Shown here in pieces: positions 53,245 to 61,905 of a stretch of DNA of 64,000 bases (the stretch's first letter is position 1; every line of letters begins with the position of its first letter). A program made the position numbers and the translations under genes. The stretch is from Shinella curvata (GTDB lineage Bacteria; Pseudomonadota; Alphaproteobacteria; Rhizobiales; Rhizobiaceae): the NCBI RefSeq assembly GCF_022899935.1, contig NZ_JALJCJ010000009.1, forward strand, positions 102,353 through 166,352. The letters run 5' to 3'. Below the pieces are notes generated by a model that saw only the letters and a list, made by a program, of their open reading frames with translations, had not been told where the DNA came from and ran no database searches.

Positions 53245-53649
53245 ATGACGACCAAACTACAACTCTCGTCGACGCCAGAGGGCATCGTCCCCGCACTTCT
53301 CGCCCACCTCAATTCGCTGGACGTCGAGACCATGCTCGGCTTCTACGACGCCGAAGGGATGATCGTCGATGCTTCCGGAATGCCGCATGTCGGCAGAGAA
53401 GCCATCGGCAAGGAGCTCGCGAAGTACTTCAGCCTCGGCCTGCAGATGTCGATCACCCAGCGCCACCTGTTCGTCGCCGGCGACGTTGCGTCTCTTATCC
53501 TCGACTGGTCGTATGTCGGAACGGCAAGGGATGGTACCGAGATCAACATGGTCGCGACAGCCACCGATATCGCGCGGAGGGGATCGGACGGCCTCTGGCG
53601 CTACCTGATCGATAATCCGTTCGGCTCGATGCAGAGGAACCCAGCCTGA
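53245..53649 (+). CDS. SnoaL/NTF2-like protein
   Basis: 134 residues, alpha-beta cone fold: IVPALLAHLNSLDVETMLGFYDAEGMIVD, then HVGREAIGKELAKYF and a final SDGLWRYLIDNPFG. Polyketide-cyclase or isomerase-like, activity unknown. ATG at 53245 follows GCAGGAGCAAC; the frame from 53134 was rejected. Stop overlaps the ada start by one base (TGATG), so the two are coupled. Confidence 0.82.
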   Translation: MTTKLQLSSTPEGIVPALLAHLNSLDVETMLGFYDAEGMIVDASGMPHVGREAIGKELAKYFSLGLQMSITQRHLFVAGDVASLILDWSYVGTARDGTEINMVATATDIARRGSDGLWRYLIDNPFGSMQRNPA

Positions 53650-54686
53650 TGGCGGACGCCGCGGAAACATCGGTTACGGCGACAGCGCTCGCGTTCCGCG
53701 GCGTCGTCACCACCGGCGTCTACTGCCGGACAAGCTGCGTTTCTCGTCCTCCTCGACCGGAGAACATGCGCCGGTTCGCTTGCGTTTTGGAGGCGGAGGC
53801 TGCGGGCTTTCGTCCGTGCCGTAGATGCCGCCCAGACAACGACGAGTTCGCACGAAGAAACAGCGATCTCGTCGCGGAGGCCTGTAAACTGATTGATGCC
53901 GGAGACAGTTCGCCTTCGGTGTCCGCCCTCGCACACGCTCTCGGGATCAGCGAGGGACACTTCCACCGGATTTTCCGAAAACACATGGGGATGACTCCGC
54001 GCGCATATATTCAGGAAAGGCGCGCAGAGCTTTTGCGGGATGGACTGAAGCCGGGCAAATCGATCACGTCGACATTCTACGAAGCGGGATACGGCTCAAG
54101 CGCACGCTTTTATGCCGTCTCGAACAAGGCGCTCGGCATGGTCCCGGCCGACTACAGGGCAGGTGGGCGCCGGGAAAGAATCAGGTTTGCCATCGGCCAG
54201 ACCTCCCTGGGCTCGATCCTCGTCGCGTCGAGCGACAATGGCGTCGTCGCGATACTGCTCGGCGACGATCCGGCCGCTCTTCTTATCGATCTGCAGGAGC
54301 GGTTTTCGAGAGCCATTCTAGTCGGAGGCGACAACGACTACGAGCAGATCGTTGCTCGGGTCGTCGGAATTGTGGAGGCGCCGCAGGTGGGACTCGACCT
54401 TCCGCTTGATCTGCGAGGGACCGCTTTTCAACGGAGGGTCTGGCTTGCACTTCGAGAAGTCCCGCCCGGCCAGACGGTGAGCTACGAGGAGCTTGCCCGA
54501 AGGATCGGGAGCGGGAAGCGAGGCAAGGCCGTCGCCAGCGCCTGCGCCAGCAATCCTCTTGCCGTCGCAATCCCTTGCCATCGCGTAACAAAGACCGACG
54601 GCTCCTTCTTCCGTTACACTTGGGGTCTGGAACGCAAGGGTGAACTTTTGAACAGGGAAGAAGCTGCGGCTAGGTTGGAGAGGTGA
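53649..54686 (+). CDS. ada: Ada alkylation-response regulator / O6-methylguanine-DNA methyltransferase
   Basis: 345 residues, full-length Ada. The N-terminal zinc domain has VYCRTSCVSRPP (methyl-acceptor Cys) and FRPCRRCRPD; an AraC-type DNA-binding pair of helices follows (about 90-170, ALGISEGHFHRIFRKHMGMTP); the C-terminal methyltransferase carries the acceptor Cys in AIPCHRVTKTDG near 312. It repairs methylphosphotriesters and O6-methylguanine and activates its own operon. No alkB or alkA adjacent. Confidence 0.94.
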   Translation: MADAAETSVTATALAFRGVVTTGVYCRTSCVSRPPRPENMRRFACVLEAEAAGFRPCRRCRPDNDEFARRNSDLVAEACKLIDAGDSSPSVSALAHALGISEGHFHRIFRKHMGMTPRAYIQERRAELLRDGLKPGKSITSTFYEAGYGSSARFYAVSNKALGMVPADYRAGGRRERIRFAIGQTSLGSILVASSDNGVVAILLGDDPAALLIDLQERFSRAILVGGDNDYEQIVARVVGIVEAPQVGLDLPLDLRGTAFQRRVWLALREVPPGQTVSYEELARRIGSGKRGKAVASACASNPLAVAIPCHRVTKTDGSFFRYTWGLERKGELLNREEAAARLER

Positions 54687-55274
54687 GCGAGGGGGCACCT
54701 GACATATTTAAAACCGCGTCAAAGCCGCTGAACTTGTGCGTTTCCTTGAAATGCCAGCACGTGAAATTGGCAAACCTGTCGCGCTTTTCTGCCGACTTGA
54801 AGCTTCGCATCGGTCCAACAGAGCAGCAGACGCCGAGAATGTCGCATGCAATCACTGTTCGCCTTACTCAAGTTCGGCCACATCGCGTTAGATATCAGCG
54901 TGATGAAGGATTTGGAAATGTGCAGGTCGCTGGTTCGTATCCGCTCAAGAGCTTAACTATAGCATTCCATCGCTTCGATGATATTGTCGGAGTGCGCGGC
55001 GTTGCGCCCTTCGGTGTACTCCGCGCTGTCGAGCGTAGGACCTATGCTCTGCTCTTCATCTGTACTGCGCTGAAACTCTGTTCAGCCTAAACCGGCCGGC
55101 CGGATTGGCCTATCGACTTATCAGGCGTAGCAATGCATTCTGCCGTCGTCGAACTATAGGGAATGCTACGTTTAGCTCGGCTAATCGCCCTGATGTCGTC
55201 ATCGGCGTTGTAGCGCATGGCTTTTCGGGACGGAGTGGACCTGGTTCTTACTGCAACCCTATAGAGGAATAGCT
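54687..55274. other. 588-base stretch without a clear gene
   Basis: No open frame here looks coding. It contains the second copy of the T-arm-like direct repeat (54932-54952). The remainder appears to be decayed or intergenic sequence with lower GC than its surroundings. Confidence 0.5.
54932..54952 (+). repeat. 21-base direct repeat, T-arm-like, copy 2
   Basis: Starts GGTTCGTATCCGC and matches 16575-16595 at 20 of 21 bases, same strand, 38.4 kb apart. Upstream GCAGGTCGCT looks like the variable-loop/T-stem start of a tRNA, but no full cloverleaf is present. Confidence 0.5.
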
Positions 55275-55520
55275 ATGACTATCAAACCTATGAAATTCAC
55301 TGTGAAGCAAACTTTGATGGTCGAAGGGCACGAGGTGGGCGACGGTATCTATGTGGGGCAAAAGCTGTCCGACACTGAGATTGAGCGCTCGAAGAGCCGG
55401 AACGCGTCTTACTTCTTGCACTTCGCACCGCCGAACGTGGCCGACGATCTCGCTGTCGTGCAGCGCTTTGATCTCGACGTTACCGAGTACGTGCAAAAAG
55501 GTCAGATCGTCGTCACCTAA
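55275..55520 (+). CDS. small protein of unknown function
   Basis: 81 residues, mixed alpha/beta, no signal or membrane segment: MKFTVKQTLMVEGHEVGDGI and VVQRFDLDVTEYVQKGQIVV. The ATG follows TAGAGGAATAGCT, a reasonable ribosome site. No family recognised. Opens a series of small unknown genes running to 56862. Confidence 0.6.
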   Translation: MTIKPMKFTVKQTLMVEGHEVGDGIYVGQKLSDTEIERSKSRNASYFLHFAPPNVADDLAVVQRFDLDVTEYVQKGQIVVT

Positions 55521-55691
55521 GCGACGCGCAGGCGCCTTACGGAACCGGCGGCGAGCGCGCGGGACCAACTGCCTTATTTGATTGCTTGCTAATGCCGCCA
55601 CAAGCGCGCAAGGTCATTACTCCAGCAGCCATCATTACGGGCGCTGCTGTTTGAGGGCTTGCTACCCTGGCCCCAAAGAGAGGAGGACGAC

Positions 55692-55814
55692 ATGTCTTCC
55701 AACTTCGCAACTCGTCAAGATCGATATCTCGTTGCTGCAACAGCGTCACAGTTCGCTGTCGGCGCAAGCATTCTTATGATCGTCTACGTCCTCATTGATG
55801 GCTGGCTGTGGTAG
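55692..55814 (+). CDS. 40-residue membrane peptide, paralogue A
   Basis: MSSNFATRQDRYLVAATASQ followed by FAVGASILMIVYVLIDGWLW. One C-terminal hydrophobic helix ending Gly-Trp-Leu-Trp. GAGAGGAGGAC sits just before the ATG. The product of 56240 has the same length and about 55 percent identity, identical at SQ/SHFAVGAS, IYVL/VYVL and GWLW, so both are genuine genes. Function unknown. Confidence 0.75.
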   Translation: MSSNFATRQDRYLVAATASQFAVGASILMIVYVLIDGWLW

Positions 55815-55918
55815 GCGCCCGGCTAACACGCCGGAAAACCAGGGCCAGATTTCGAAGCGCCTTCTATCGGGCATTTTCGACCGCCGCCAATATCGGCACA
55901 TCACAGGGTGACCGCATC

Positions 55919-56173
55919 ATGAGAACGACTGAGAAAGAAATTACATTCCACAGGCCCTTCCGGCTTGAATCACTCGTTGAGCCGCAAGAGGCCGGCACCT
56001 ACCGCCTCATAGTCGACGAAGAACTCATCGCCGGATTGAGTTTCCCCGCCTACAAGCGCGTAGCTACTCACCTTGAGATACCGCGCCTCTCTTCATCGTC
56101 GATCGTTCGCCAACGCCTTCAGGTTTCGTACGATGATGTTCATCGGGCCTTAGCTCTCGATGCCAAGGCCTGA
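55919..56173 (+). CDS. small protein between the membrane-peptide paralogues
   Basis: 84 residues from MRTTEKEITFHRPFRL; contains EAGTYRLIVDEELIAGLSFP and YKRVATHLEIPRL. I have a sense of similar unannotated rhizobial proteins with the FHRPFRL...LSFPAYKRVA pattern, but no named domain. The frame is open upstream to 55808, where it would overlap the 40-residue gene; the ATG at 55919 gives the better start. Confidence 0.65.
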   Translation: MRTTEKEITFHRPFRLESLVEPQEAGTYRLIVDEELIAGLSFPAYKRVATHLEIPRLSSSSIVRQRLQVSYDDVHRALALDAKA

Positions 56174-56239
56174 ATGGCTAACGTGCCACCGGCTTCGAAC
56201 TGAATTTGCCTTCGACCGCTCTATTGAAAGGATGACACT

Positions 56240-56362
56240 ATGTCTTCCACCACCTACCGTTTCCAAAACCGTCAAGTCGTCACCGAGATGGCCTCCCACT
56301 TCGCGGTTGGCGCCAGCTTAATCATGGTCATCTATGTTCTGACAGAGGGCTGGCTGTGGTGA
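56240..56362 (+). CDS. 40-residue membrane peptide, paralogue B
   Basis: MSSTTYRFQNRQVVTEMASH followed by FAVGASLIMVIYVLTEGWLW. Same length and C-terminal helix as the 55692 product. AAAGGATG precedes the ATG. A single hydrophobic helix with a Trp-rich end suggests inner-membrane insertion; role unknown. Confidence 0.75.
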   Translation: MSSTTYRFQNRQVVTEMASHFAVGASLIMVIYVLTEGWLW

Positions 56363-56541
56363 TCCTGACCTTCAAGGTACCGCGGACGAGTGTGAGCCTT
56401 GGTAGCGATGCCCGACCGGAAAGCAAAGAAGCTCGCGATGTTGCCCGCCTGTTCGAAGGTGTGGCCAGACGTTTCCCGGAGGCGAAAACACCCCGCCGCT
56501 GCGAGGCTCTCAATATCTGGGATGATGAGCACGACTTGTAG
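56356..56541 (+). CDS. doubtful small ORF overlapping the membrane peptide gene
   Basis: 61 residues from a GTG inside the last codons of the 56240 gene (MVILTFKVPRTSVSL, then KEARDVARLFEGVARRFPE). Translational coupling is possible but the frame has no recognised family, and other frames are also open here. Confidence 0.25.
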   Translation: MVILTFKVPRTSVSLGSDARPESKEARDVARLFEGVARRFPEAKTPRRCEALNIWDDEHDL

Positions 56542-56700
56542 GAGGCGAATCATCCAGTTCGCCAGCATCTGCACCCGACGGGCATCGACCTTCGTCGGGT
56601 ATCAGCCGGTTGCTATATGGTCGTTGACCACCTACACAAGCTCATCGGTTTAGGCGCGCCTCTTGCGCTCATGTCTTGCGACAATCCCTAGGAGAACATC

Positions 56701-56862
56701 ATGGCGCAATCCAAAGACGCTTCGGCGTCTGCCCAGAACTACGATGCCAAGACGCTCGCAAAGAAGCATCGGATCTCCGTCGAGGATGCAGGGAGGATCC
56801 TTGCCGAGCACGGCAACGACCGGAAAGCTGCTGACAAGGCTGCGCGACGTATCGCAGTGTGA
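56701..56862 (+). CDS. DUF3606-like small protein
   Basis: 53 residues: NYDAKTLAKKHRISVEDAGR, ILAEHGNDRKAADKAARRIA. The spacing of Lys/His-helix, Gly/Asn and a final basic helix resembles DUF3606 (short, basic, widespread in alphaproteobacteria). AGGAGAACATC precedes the ATG. Likely DNA- or RNA-associated, not demonstrated. Confidence 0.6.
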   Translation: MAQSKDASASAQNYDAKTLAKKHRISVEDAGRILAEHGNDRKAADKAARRIAV

Positions 56863-57104
56863 CATTGTTTAGTGCCAGCCCTGGTTCTAGGATCGGAGGG
56901 CATTTCCTGGATTTCGAACGCTGAGACGCCGAGGCGTCACACAAATACGTCCCTTCGTGACCTTCGAAGCAAAGGCCAACGACCGCTGGTCGCTAAATTT
57001 CGTCCACGATCAACTCGCCTGCGGCAGGCGCTTCCGCATACTCAATGTGGTCGGCGACGTCGCGTGCAAACCCGAGGAGATGCCTTGGGCGAGCCAAGAT
57101 CACA

Positions 57105-58184
57105 TCATTTCATAAGCCCGGCCGAGCGCAGCGCGTTTTCGATAACGGATTGAATTTTGTTCCCGCCACCGCCGCTCGGGTGTCTGGCTGGCCGCTCGTC
57201 GAAAGTTTCGGCCTTCGGGCGCTGGCGTCGCTCAAAGGAGGCTGCGAGGCCCCATGTCCTTGCGATCTCAACGGTTGAGGAAACGCCGACATCCAGCATG
57301 AAGGGCGCGGCGTGGCCATAGCCGGTGGAGGCATCGACGGGTGTGCCGTGGGCCATCCCGGAGATCCAGTAGAGTTCGATTGCATCAGTGCCGCGCCCGT
57401 CGCGCCAGACCGACCGCGAATAGTTAGCGAACATCTGTGAGGATGTCGGCTGTTCCGGCAATGCATGCACACCGCGCCACTGCGCGACGATCGCCGCCGC
57501 GTTTTCCTGCACGACCGTGTTGTCACCGGTTCCGTGCCAGACGGAAACCGTCGGCCACGCCCCCTCATGCCGTGAGGCGGCGCGCAGGCTTGCCTGCAGG
57601 GCTTTCGTCTTGGGAAGTCCTAGCCCGCGCATGCGATCGAATGCTTCCGGCACGGTGGACGCGGCTGCGTATGGAAGGCCAGCGATGATGGCGCCGCCGG
57701 CAAAAACGTCCGGGTAACAGGCCAGCATTGCATTCGCCATGGCGCCGCCGGCCGAAAGGCCGGTGATGTAGACCCTGCGATCATCAATGCGATGTTCGGC
57801 GACCAGCGTGGCGATCATCTGCCGAATGGACATGGTCTCGCCCTCATCGCGCTGTGTGTCGGCGGTATTGAACCAGTTGAAGCACAGGTTCGCGTTGTTT
57901 TGCCGGACCTGTTCCGGAAAGAGAACGACGAAACCGTAATCCTCCGCCAAGGCGGACCACCCTGAGCCGGCGTCGTAACCGGCGGCAGTCTGCGTGCAGC
58001 CGTGCAGCACAACAACCAGGGCCGGCGCAGCAGGCAGATGTTTCGGGACGTGGTGCCATGCGGTCAAAGCACCGGGATTGCTCCCGAATTGATCGAGCTT
58101 CCTGAGAATGGAACCGGTCGGAGCGGCGGGTTTCACCGCGCGCAATCGGGCAAGGCGTTCGAGCGTGTCGGACAGAGATCTCAT
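57105..58184 (-). CDS. PHB-depolymerase-family esterase
   Basis: 359 residues, alpha/beta hydrolase of the LpqC/polyhydroxybutyrate depolymerase group. Oxyanion-loop VVVLHGCTQTAAGYDAGSGW near 56, nucleophile Ser in the lipase box ITGLSAGGAMANAMLA near 143, Asp in WHGTGDNTVV near 218 and catalytic His in SGMAHGTPVD near 275. It lacks a signal peptide, so an intracellular esterase is more likely than a secreted depolymerase. ATG at 58184 has GGAG six bases upstream; the 25-residue extension to 58259 is not needed. Confidence 0.87.
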   Translation of the reverse strand: MRSLSDTLERLARLRAVKPAAPTGSILRKLDQFGSNPGALTAWHHVPKHLPAAPALVVVLHGCTQTAAGYDAGSGWSALAEDYGFVVLFPEQVRQNNANLCFNWFNTADTQRDEGETMSIRQMIATLVAEHRIDDRRVYITGLSAGGAMANAMLACYPDVFAGGAIIAGLPYAAASTVPEAFDRMRGLGLPKTKALQASLRAASRHEGAWPTVSVWHGTGDNTVVQENAAAIVAQWRGVHALPEQPTSSQMFANYSRSVWRDGRGTDAIELYWISGMAHGTPVDASTGYGHAAPFMLDVGVSSTVEIARTWGLAASFERRQRPKAETFDERPARHPSGGGGNKIQSVIENALRSAGLMK

Positions 58185-58311
58185 GGGGTGCTCCAGGGGC
58201 GCGCGGGATTGGCGCATAGACCCTAACACCTCAGCAGCGATATGGTTGCTGCGCTGCACAATGAATCTGATTTAAGAAAGGAGCCGCCCCGAGATGCGGC
58301 GTCGATCAGGC

Positions 58312-58446
58312 TTAGCGCTTGATGATCAATGCGGCTTGTTCGTCGTCACACTGGCGCCCTCCGGGGGCGCCGGCAGCGGACGCGATCAACGCACCAACGA
58401 GCAGCGACCGCGCGCCGAGCATCGCCACCGTGCGGCGGACTTCCAT
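58312..58446 (-). CDS. doubtful 44-residue exported peptide
   Basis: MEVRRTVAMLGARSLLVGAL then IASAAGAPGG looks like a signal peptide followed by a very short mature part. No clear ribosome site and no family; listed because it fills an otherwise empty stretch. Confidence 0.25.
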   Translation of the reverse strand: MEVRRTVAMLGARSLLVGALIASAAGAPGGRQCDDEQAALIIKR

Positions 58447-58545
58447 TGCCGCGTATTGTGAGGAAAATAGGAGCGAAGGAGGGTGCTGACGGCATCTCTT
58501 AAATACAACCAGACGCCGAGAATATTGGAAGTCAAAAACTAAAAA

Positions 58546-58574
58546 TTGACAACGGGATAGGGCGCGCCTATATA
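58546..58574 (+). promoter_or_regulatory. consensus sigma-70 promoter of cspA
   Basis: TTGACA (58546-58551), 17-base spacer, TATATA (58569-58574). Transcription should begin near 58581, leaving a leader of about 137 bases before cspA. Confidence 0.8.
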
Positions 58575-58580
58575 CCGCTT

Positions 58581-58717
58581 GTCGATATTTGCTTGTTTAG
58601 CTTTGATTATCGCGCGCTTGGCACCGTGCCCTGAACGAACCTTTTCTTTTAAAATCGCTATCACATCTGCAACGTCGCGGGCGTTGTGGTTTTCCTATTG
58701 CTATGAAAGGGTTCATC
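58581..58717 (+). promoter_or_regulatory. long 5' leader of cspA
   Basis: A leader of this length is characteristic of cold-inducible csp genes, whose folded 5' UTR controls mRNA stability and ribosome access. Contains the run CCTTTTCTTTTAAAATCG. Structure not computed. The ribosome site near ATGAAAGGGTTC sits five codons before the ATG at 58718. Confidence 0.5.
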
Positions 58718-58927
58718 ATGACCACTGGCAGAGTTAAATGGTTCAATTCCACCAAGGGTTTCGGCTTCATTCAGCCTGACAATGGCGGCTCCGATGCATT
58801 CGTCCACATTTCTGCCGTCGAGCGCGCCGGTATGCGTGAACTTGTCGAAGGCCAGAAGATCGGCTTCGAATTGGAGCGCGATAACAAGTCGGGCAAGATG
58901 TCGGCCTGTAATCTGCAGGCTGCCTGA
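58718..58927 (+). CDS. cspA: cold shock protein
   Basis: 69 residues, normal for CspA. RNP1-like KGFGFIQPD and RNP2-like [10 protein letters not shown] motifs are intact, with the basic opening [13 protein letters not shown]. Binds single-stranded RNA and DNA, melting secondary structure. ATG of MTTGRV chosen over the upstream ATG at 58703. Strong promoter, long leader and terminator around it. Confidence 0.95.
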   Translation: MTTGRVKWFNSTKGFGFIQPDNGGSDAFVHISAVERAGMRELVEGQKIGFELERDNKSGKMSACNLQAA

Positions 58928-58994
58928 GTCATCCGGTATCTGCTTTCCATTGACCACGGATGTACTGGCACTGTCGAGAGCATGATACCAACCG

Positions 58995-59023
58995 AAGGTC
59001 AGGCAGCCTGCCTGGCCTTTTTT
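58995..59023 (+). terminator. intrinsic terminator after cspA
   Basis: Ten-base stem AAGGTCAGGC (58995-59004) with GCCTGGCCTT (59010-59019), one G-T pair, five-base loop, followed by TTTT to 59023. Confidence 0.85.
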
Positions 59024-59063
59024 GTTGCCGCGCTATGTTGCGGCGCCCCATCCGGAAAAGACC

Positions 59064-59288
59064 ATGACACAGACACATCGCAAATCCCGCGAAAAGGCGG
59101 AGATCGCCTTCGCCAATGCCCAATCGCAATTCTTCGCGCGCAATAGTGCGGTTGAAGAGCTAGATTTCATCGTTCTAGCCCGTGAGGAGAAGACCCGGCG
59201 GCTTCGCGAAGCGCGCCTTGCAAAAGAACTGACTGATCGGGAGGCGGCGACCGTCTCTCTCCTTGCCAAACGCGCCAGAACAGCCTGA
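59064..59288 (+). CDS. small basic helical protein, unknown function
   Basis: 74 residues, nearly all helix: SREKAEIAFANAQSQFFARN and REEKTRRLREARLAKELTDR. Basic and coiled; reminiscent of RNA- or ribosome-associated small proteins that often follow cspA in rhizobia. Lies 40 bases beyond the cspA terminator, so it may be reached by read-through. A similar helical protein follows. Confidence 0.6.
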   Translation: MTQTHRKSREKAEIAFANAQSQFFARNSAVEELDFIVLAREEKTRRLREARLAKELTDREAATVSLLAKRARTA

Positions 59289-59318
59289 CTTGTAAAATAC
59301 GACTCACAGGACAAAGAT

Positions 59319-59690
59319 TTGAAACACGCCAGAAACAATGACCTCTCCGATCGCCGTAGCGCGGCTGCGGAGGCAAAGTCCGCTCTCCTGAATGCCTTTC
59401 GTACGGCAAGGACTACCGACGAACCTACCAGACTGGCGAGGCAGGCGGAGCGGGCGACGATCACCGCCGCCCGGGAAGAGCGGCGTCTCAAGCGCGAGCG
59501 GATGAAACGCGACGAGGCCGAACGCCAGGCAGCCGAGCGACAGGCGGCTGCGGCTGCGGCATTGCGCGCCGAAACCGAAGCGCTTGAGGTCGCAGAAAGA
59601 AATCGTATCGCACGGGTTATCGACGACGAGGCCGCCCGCAAGGCCGAACGCGATCGGCGCTACGCCAATCGCAAGGCTAGGCGGGCCTAG
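59319..59690 (+). CDS. DUF6481-like Arg/Ala-rich helical protein
   Basis: 123 residues from a TTG preceded by ACAGGACAAAG. Starts KHARNNDLSDRRSAAAEAKS and continues as a long charged helix (ERRLKRERMKRDEAERQAAE). This is the shape of DUF6481, commonly next to cspA. Strong coiled coil predicted by heptads; likely RNA-associated. Function unknown. Confidence 0.6.
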   Translation: MKHARNNDLSDRRSAAAEAKSALLNAFRTARTTDEPTRLARQAERATITAAREERRLKRERMKRDEAERQAAERQAAAAAALRAETEALEVAERNRIARVIDDEAARKAERDRRYANRKARRA

Positions 59691-59802
59691 CGTCCAAGTC
59701 CCGGACGTCTAGCCGAGTTCGGGGCTCATGATCTCGCGGTATTAGGTCGGCTTCCCTCTACATGGTTGCAATCTGTAACCGACAGCGCGATGTACACACC
59801 GT

Positions 59803-60228
59803 CGGGCAATGCCCAACACGCCGGCCTCTATCGGAGAGCGGATCATCGTTTGTTGCCTCAACTCGCATGCGAAGTTGCTTGCCTCGTCCCGTTTGTCGAG
59901 GATGAGCGCTTGACGGATGCGTGACGGCGGTTTTGGGATCGGGGCCGGCATTTGTATTTCATTTCATCGAGGCGCTCACGGCAGCTGGAGTAAGGAGAGC
60001 TCTGCCGGCCGGCTCTCCCTACTTCTTGCCAAGCAGATCATATTCGGTACTGAAAAATTCGCGAGCGACAGCAAGGAGCCTTCCACCCCTCGCGAGCAGG
60101 TGACCAGTCCGAATGGTACAACAGCCGCGGCGTTCCGCATATTGATGTCGGACGACAGCAGGCTGCTTTCGCTCTTGGGCATTGCGACGGATGCAGCGCG
60201 GCAAAGGTCAATTGAGTTAGGCGCTTAA
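59803..60228 (+). pseudogene. proC: proC 3' remnant with several frameshifts
   Basis: Pieces of pyrroline-5-carboxylate reductase appear in order but in different frames: RAMPNTPASIGER (from 59803), VPFVEDERLTDA (59886-59921), TAVLGSGPAFVFHFIEALTA (from about 59924), SLLLAKQIIFGTEKFASDS and REQVTSPNGTTAAAFRILM to ARQRSIELGA and a stop at 60226-60228. The NAD(P)-binding N-terminal half is not found upstream. At least three frame changes make it a clear pseudogene. Confidence 0.9.
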
Positions 60229-60405
60229 CCGAACGGCCGCGGTTTCGGGTCTGTTGAAGAGCTTCAAAATGACGAGCCAATGTCCAGCTTTTCAAAAGCG
60301 GGGCAAAATGCCCACCATCAGCAAAACGGAGACCGGTGTAGACGTTTCCGTTGCCATGTTCATTTCGTGCTCTATTTCAGCGGTAGAGCAGGTACGGATG
60401 GATTT

Positions 60406-61905
60406 ATGGAAACAAAAGCACTAACCGGCGTTGATGGCCTTGACGACATTCTTTCCGGCGGATTCACGAGGCGTCATGTGTTCTTGCTGGAGGGCTCGCC
60501 CGGTACGGGCAAGACCACTATCGCACTCCAGTTCCTCAAGCAGGGTGCGGACAAGGGCGAGCAATGTCTTTATATCACCCTGTCCGAGACGGAAGAGGAA
60601 CTTCGGGATACTGCCGCATCGCACGGAATGGTCCTCCCAGAGCGGATTCAGATATTCGAACTTGTGCCGCCCGAGAGCCTTCTCGATGCGGATCAGCAGC
60701 AGAGCCTGCTCTATTCGTCAGACCTGGAGCTCGGCGAAACAACGAAGATGATCTTTGACGCCTTCGAGAGGCTGCAACCATCTCGCGTGGTGCTCGACAG
60801 CCTGTCGGAGATCAGGCTGCTCGCCCAAAGTTCGCTACGCTATCGCCGCCAGATTCTTGCCCTAAAGCATTATTTTTCGAAGACCGGTGCTACTGTCCTC
60901 CTACTCGACGATATGACGTCGGAGAATATGGACAAGACCGTGCACAGCGTCGTCCATGGCGTCGTGCATCTTGAGCAATTGGCACCGGACTATGGTTCCG
61001 AGCGGAGACGGCTTCGGATCGTGAAGTACCGCGGGCAGGCCTTTCGAGGTGGCTACCACGACTTCACGATCAAGACGGGCGGTGTCGCCGTTTTTCCAAG
61101 ACTGCGGGCGATCGAACATCGGACGGATTTCGAGCGAACGCCGCTGGCAACCGGCATCCCTCAACTGGATTCGTTGCTGGGTGGCGGAATCGAGCGGGGT
61201 TCGAGCACTCTTCTGATCGGGCCTGCCGGTACGGGAAAGAGCCTTTTCGCACTCCAGTTCGTCAACGCTGCGGTAGGCAGAGGAGAAAAGGCGGCGATCT
61301 TTGTATTCGACGAGGAACTTGGCCTTCTATTTTCTCGCACCAAGGCTCTTGGATTGGATCTAGAGCGCCTGCGAGACGAAGGGTCAATCCACATAGAGCA
61401 ATTGGATGCCGCCGAGCTCTCACCGGGAGAATTCGCCCAACGCGTGCGCGACCGTGTTGCCAGTTTCGATGCAAAAACCGTGGTTATCGACAGCATCAAC
61501 GGCTACCAGGCCTCGATGCCCGAGGAGAACGCACTCATTCTACATATGCATGAGCTGCTCCAGTATCTGAACCGTCAAGGCGCAAATACATTCCTTACGG
61601 TTGCGCAGCACGGCCTGGTTGGAGATATGAAATCGCCGGTTGATGTTACCTATCTTGCCGATACCGTGATTTTGCTGCGGTATTTCGAGGCGCTTGGAAA
61701 GGTGAGGCGCGCTGTCTCGGTAATAAAGAAACGCACCGGTATGCACGAAGAAACCATTCGAGAATTCCGTATCACGCGGGAAGGATTGACGTTGGGCGCG
61801 CCGCTCTCGGGTTTCCAAGGCGTCTTGCGGGGCGTGCCGACGTTTGTTGGCGAGGCTCAGCGTGTCATCTCCTTAGAAAATGATGGTGGCGACAATTCCC
61901 AATAG
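60406..61905 (+). CDS. KaiC-like two-domain ATPase
   Basis: 499 residues. Both RecA-type domains have Walker A (EGSPGTGKTTIALQF near 26 and IGPAGTGKSLFALQF near 273), with acidic runs ITLSETEEELR and FVFDEELGLLF as candidate catalytic Glu sites and Walker B-type VVLDSL and VVIDSINGYQ. ATG of METKAL chosen; the frame upstream to 60280 crosses the proC remnant's spacer. Its 3' end overlaps the hybrid kinase gene by 26 bases, so the two are made together. Confidence 0.9.
   Translation: METKALTGVDGLDDILSGGFTRRHVFLLEGSPGTGKTTIALQFLKQGADKGEQCLYITLSETEEELRDTAASHGMVLPERIQIFELVPPESLLDADQQQSLLYSSDLELGETTKMIFDAFERLQPSRVVLDSLSEIRLLAQSSLRYRRQILALKHYFSKTGATVLLLDDMTSENMDKTVHSVVHGVVHLEQLAPDYGSERRRLRIVKYRGQAFRGGYHDFTIKTGGVAVFPRLRAIEHRTDFERTPLATGIPQLDSLLGGGIERGSSTLLIGPAGTGKSLFALQFVNAAVGRGEKAAIFVFDEELGLLFSRTKALGLDLERLRDEGSIHIEQLDAAELSPGEFAQRVRDRVASFDAKTVVIDSINGYQASMPEENALILHMHELLQYLNRQGANTFLTVAQHGLVGDMKSPVDVTYLADTVILLRYFEALGKVRRAVSVIKKRTGMHEETIREFRITREGLTLGAPLSGFQGVLRGVPTFVGEAQRVISLENDGGDNSQ

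Noticed and set aside
54683..55090. 135-codon frame after ada
   Set aside because: No family, poor composition, and it contains the T-arm-like repeat; treated as non-coding.
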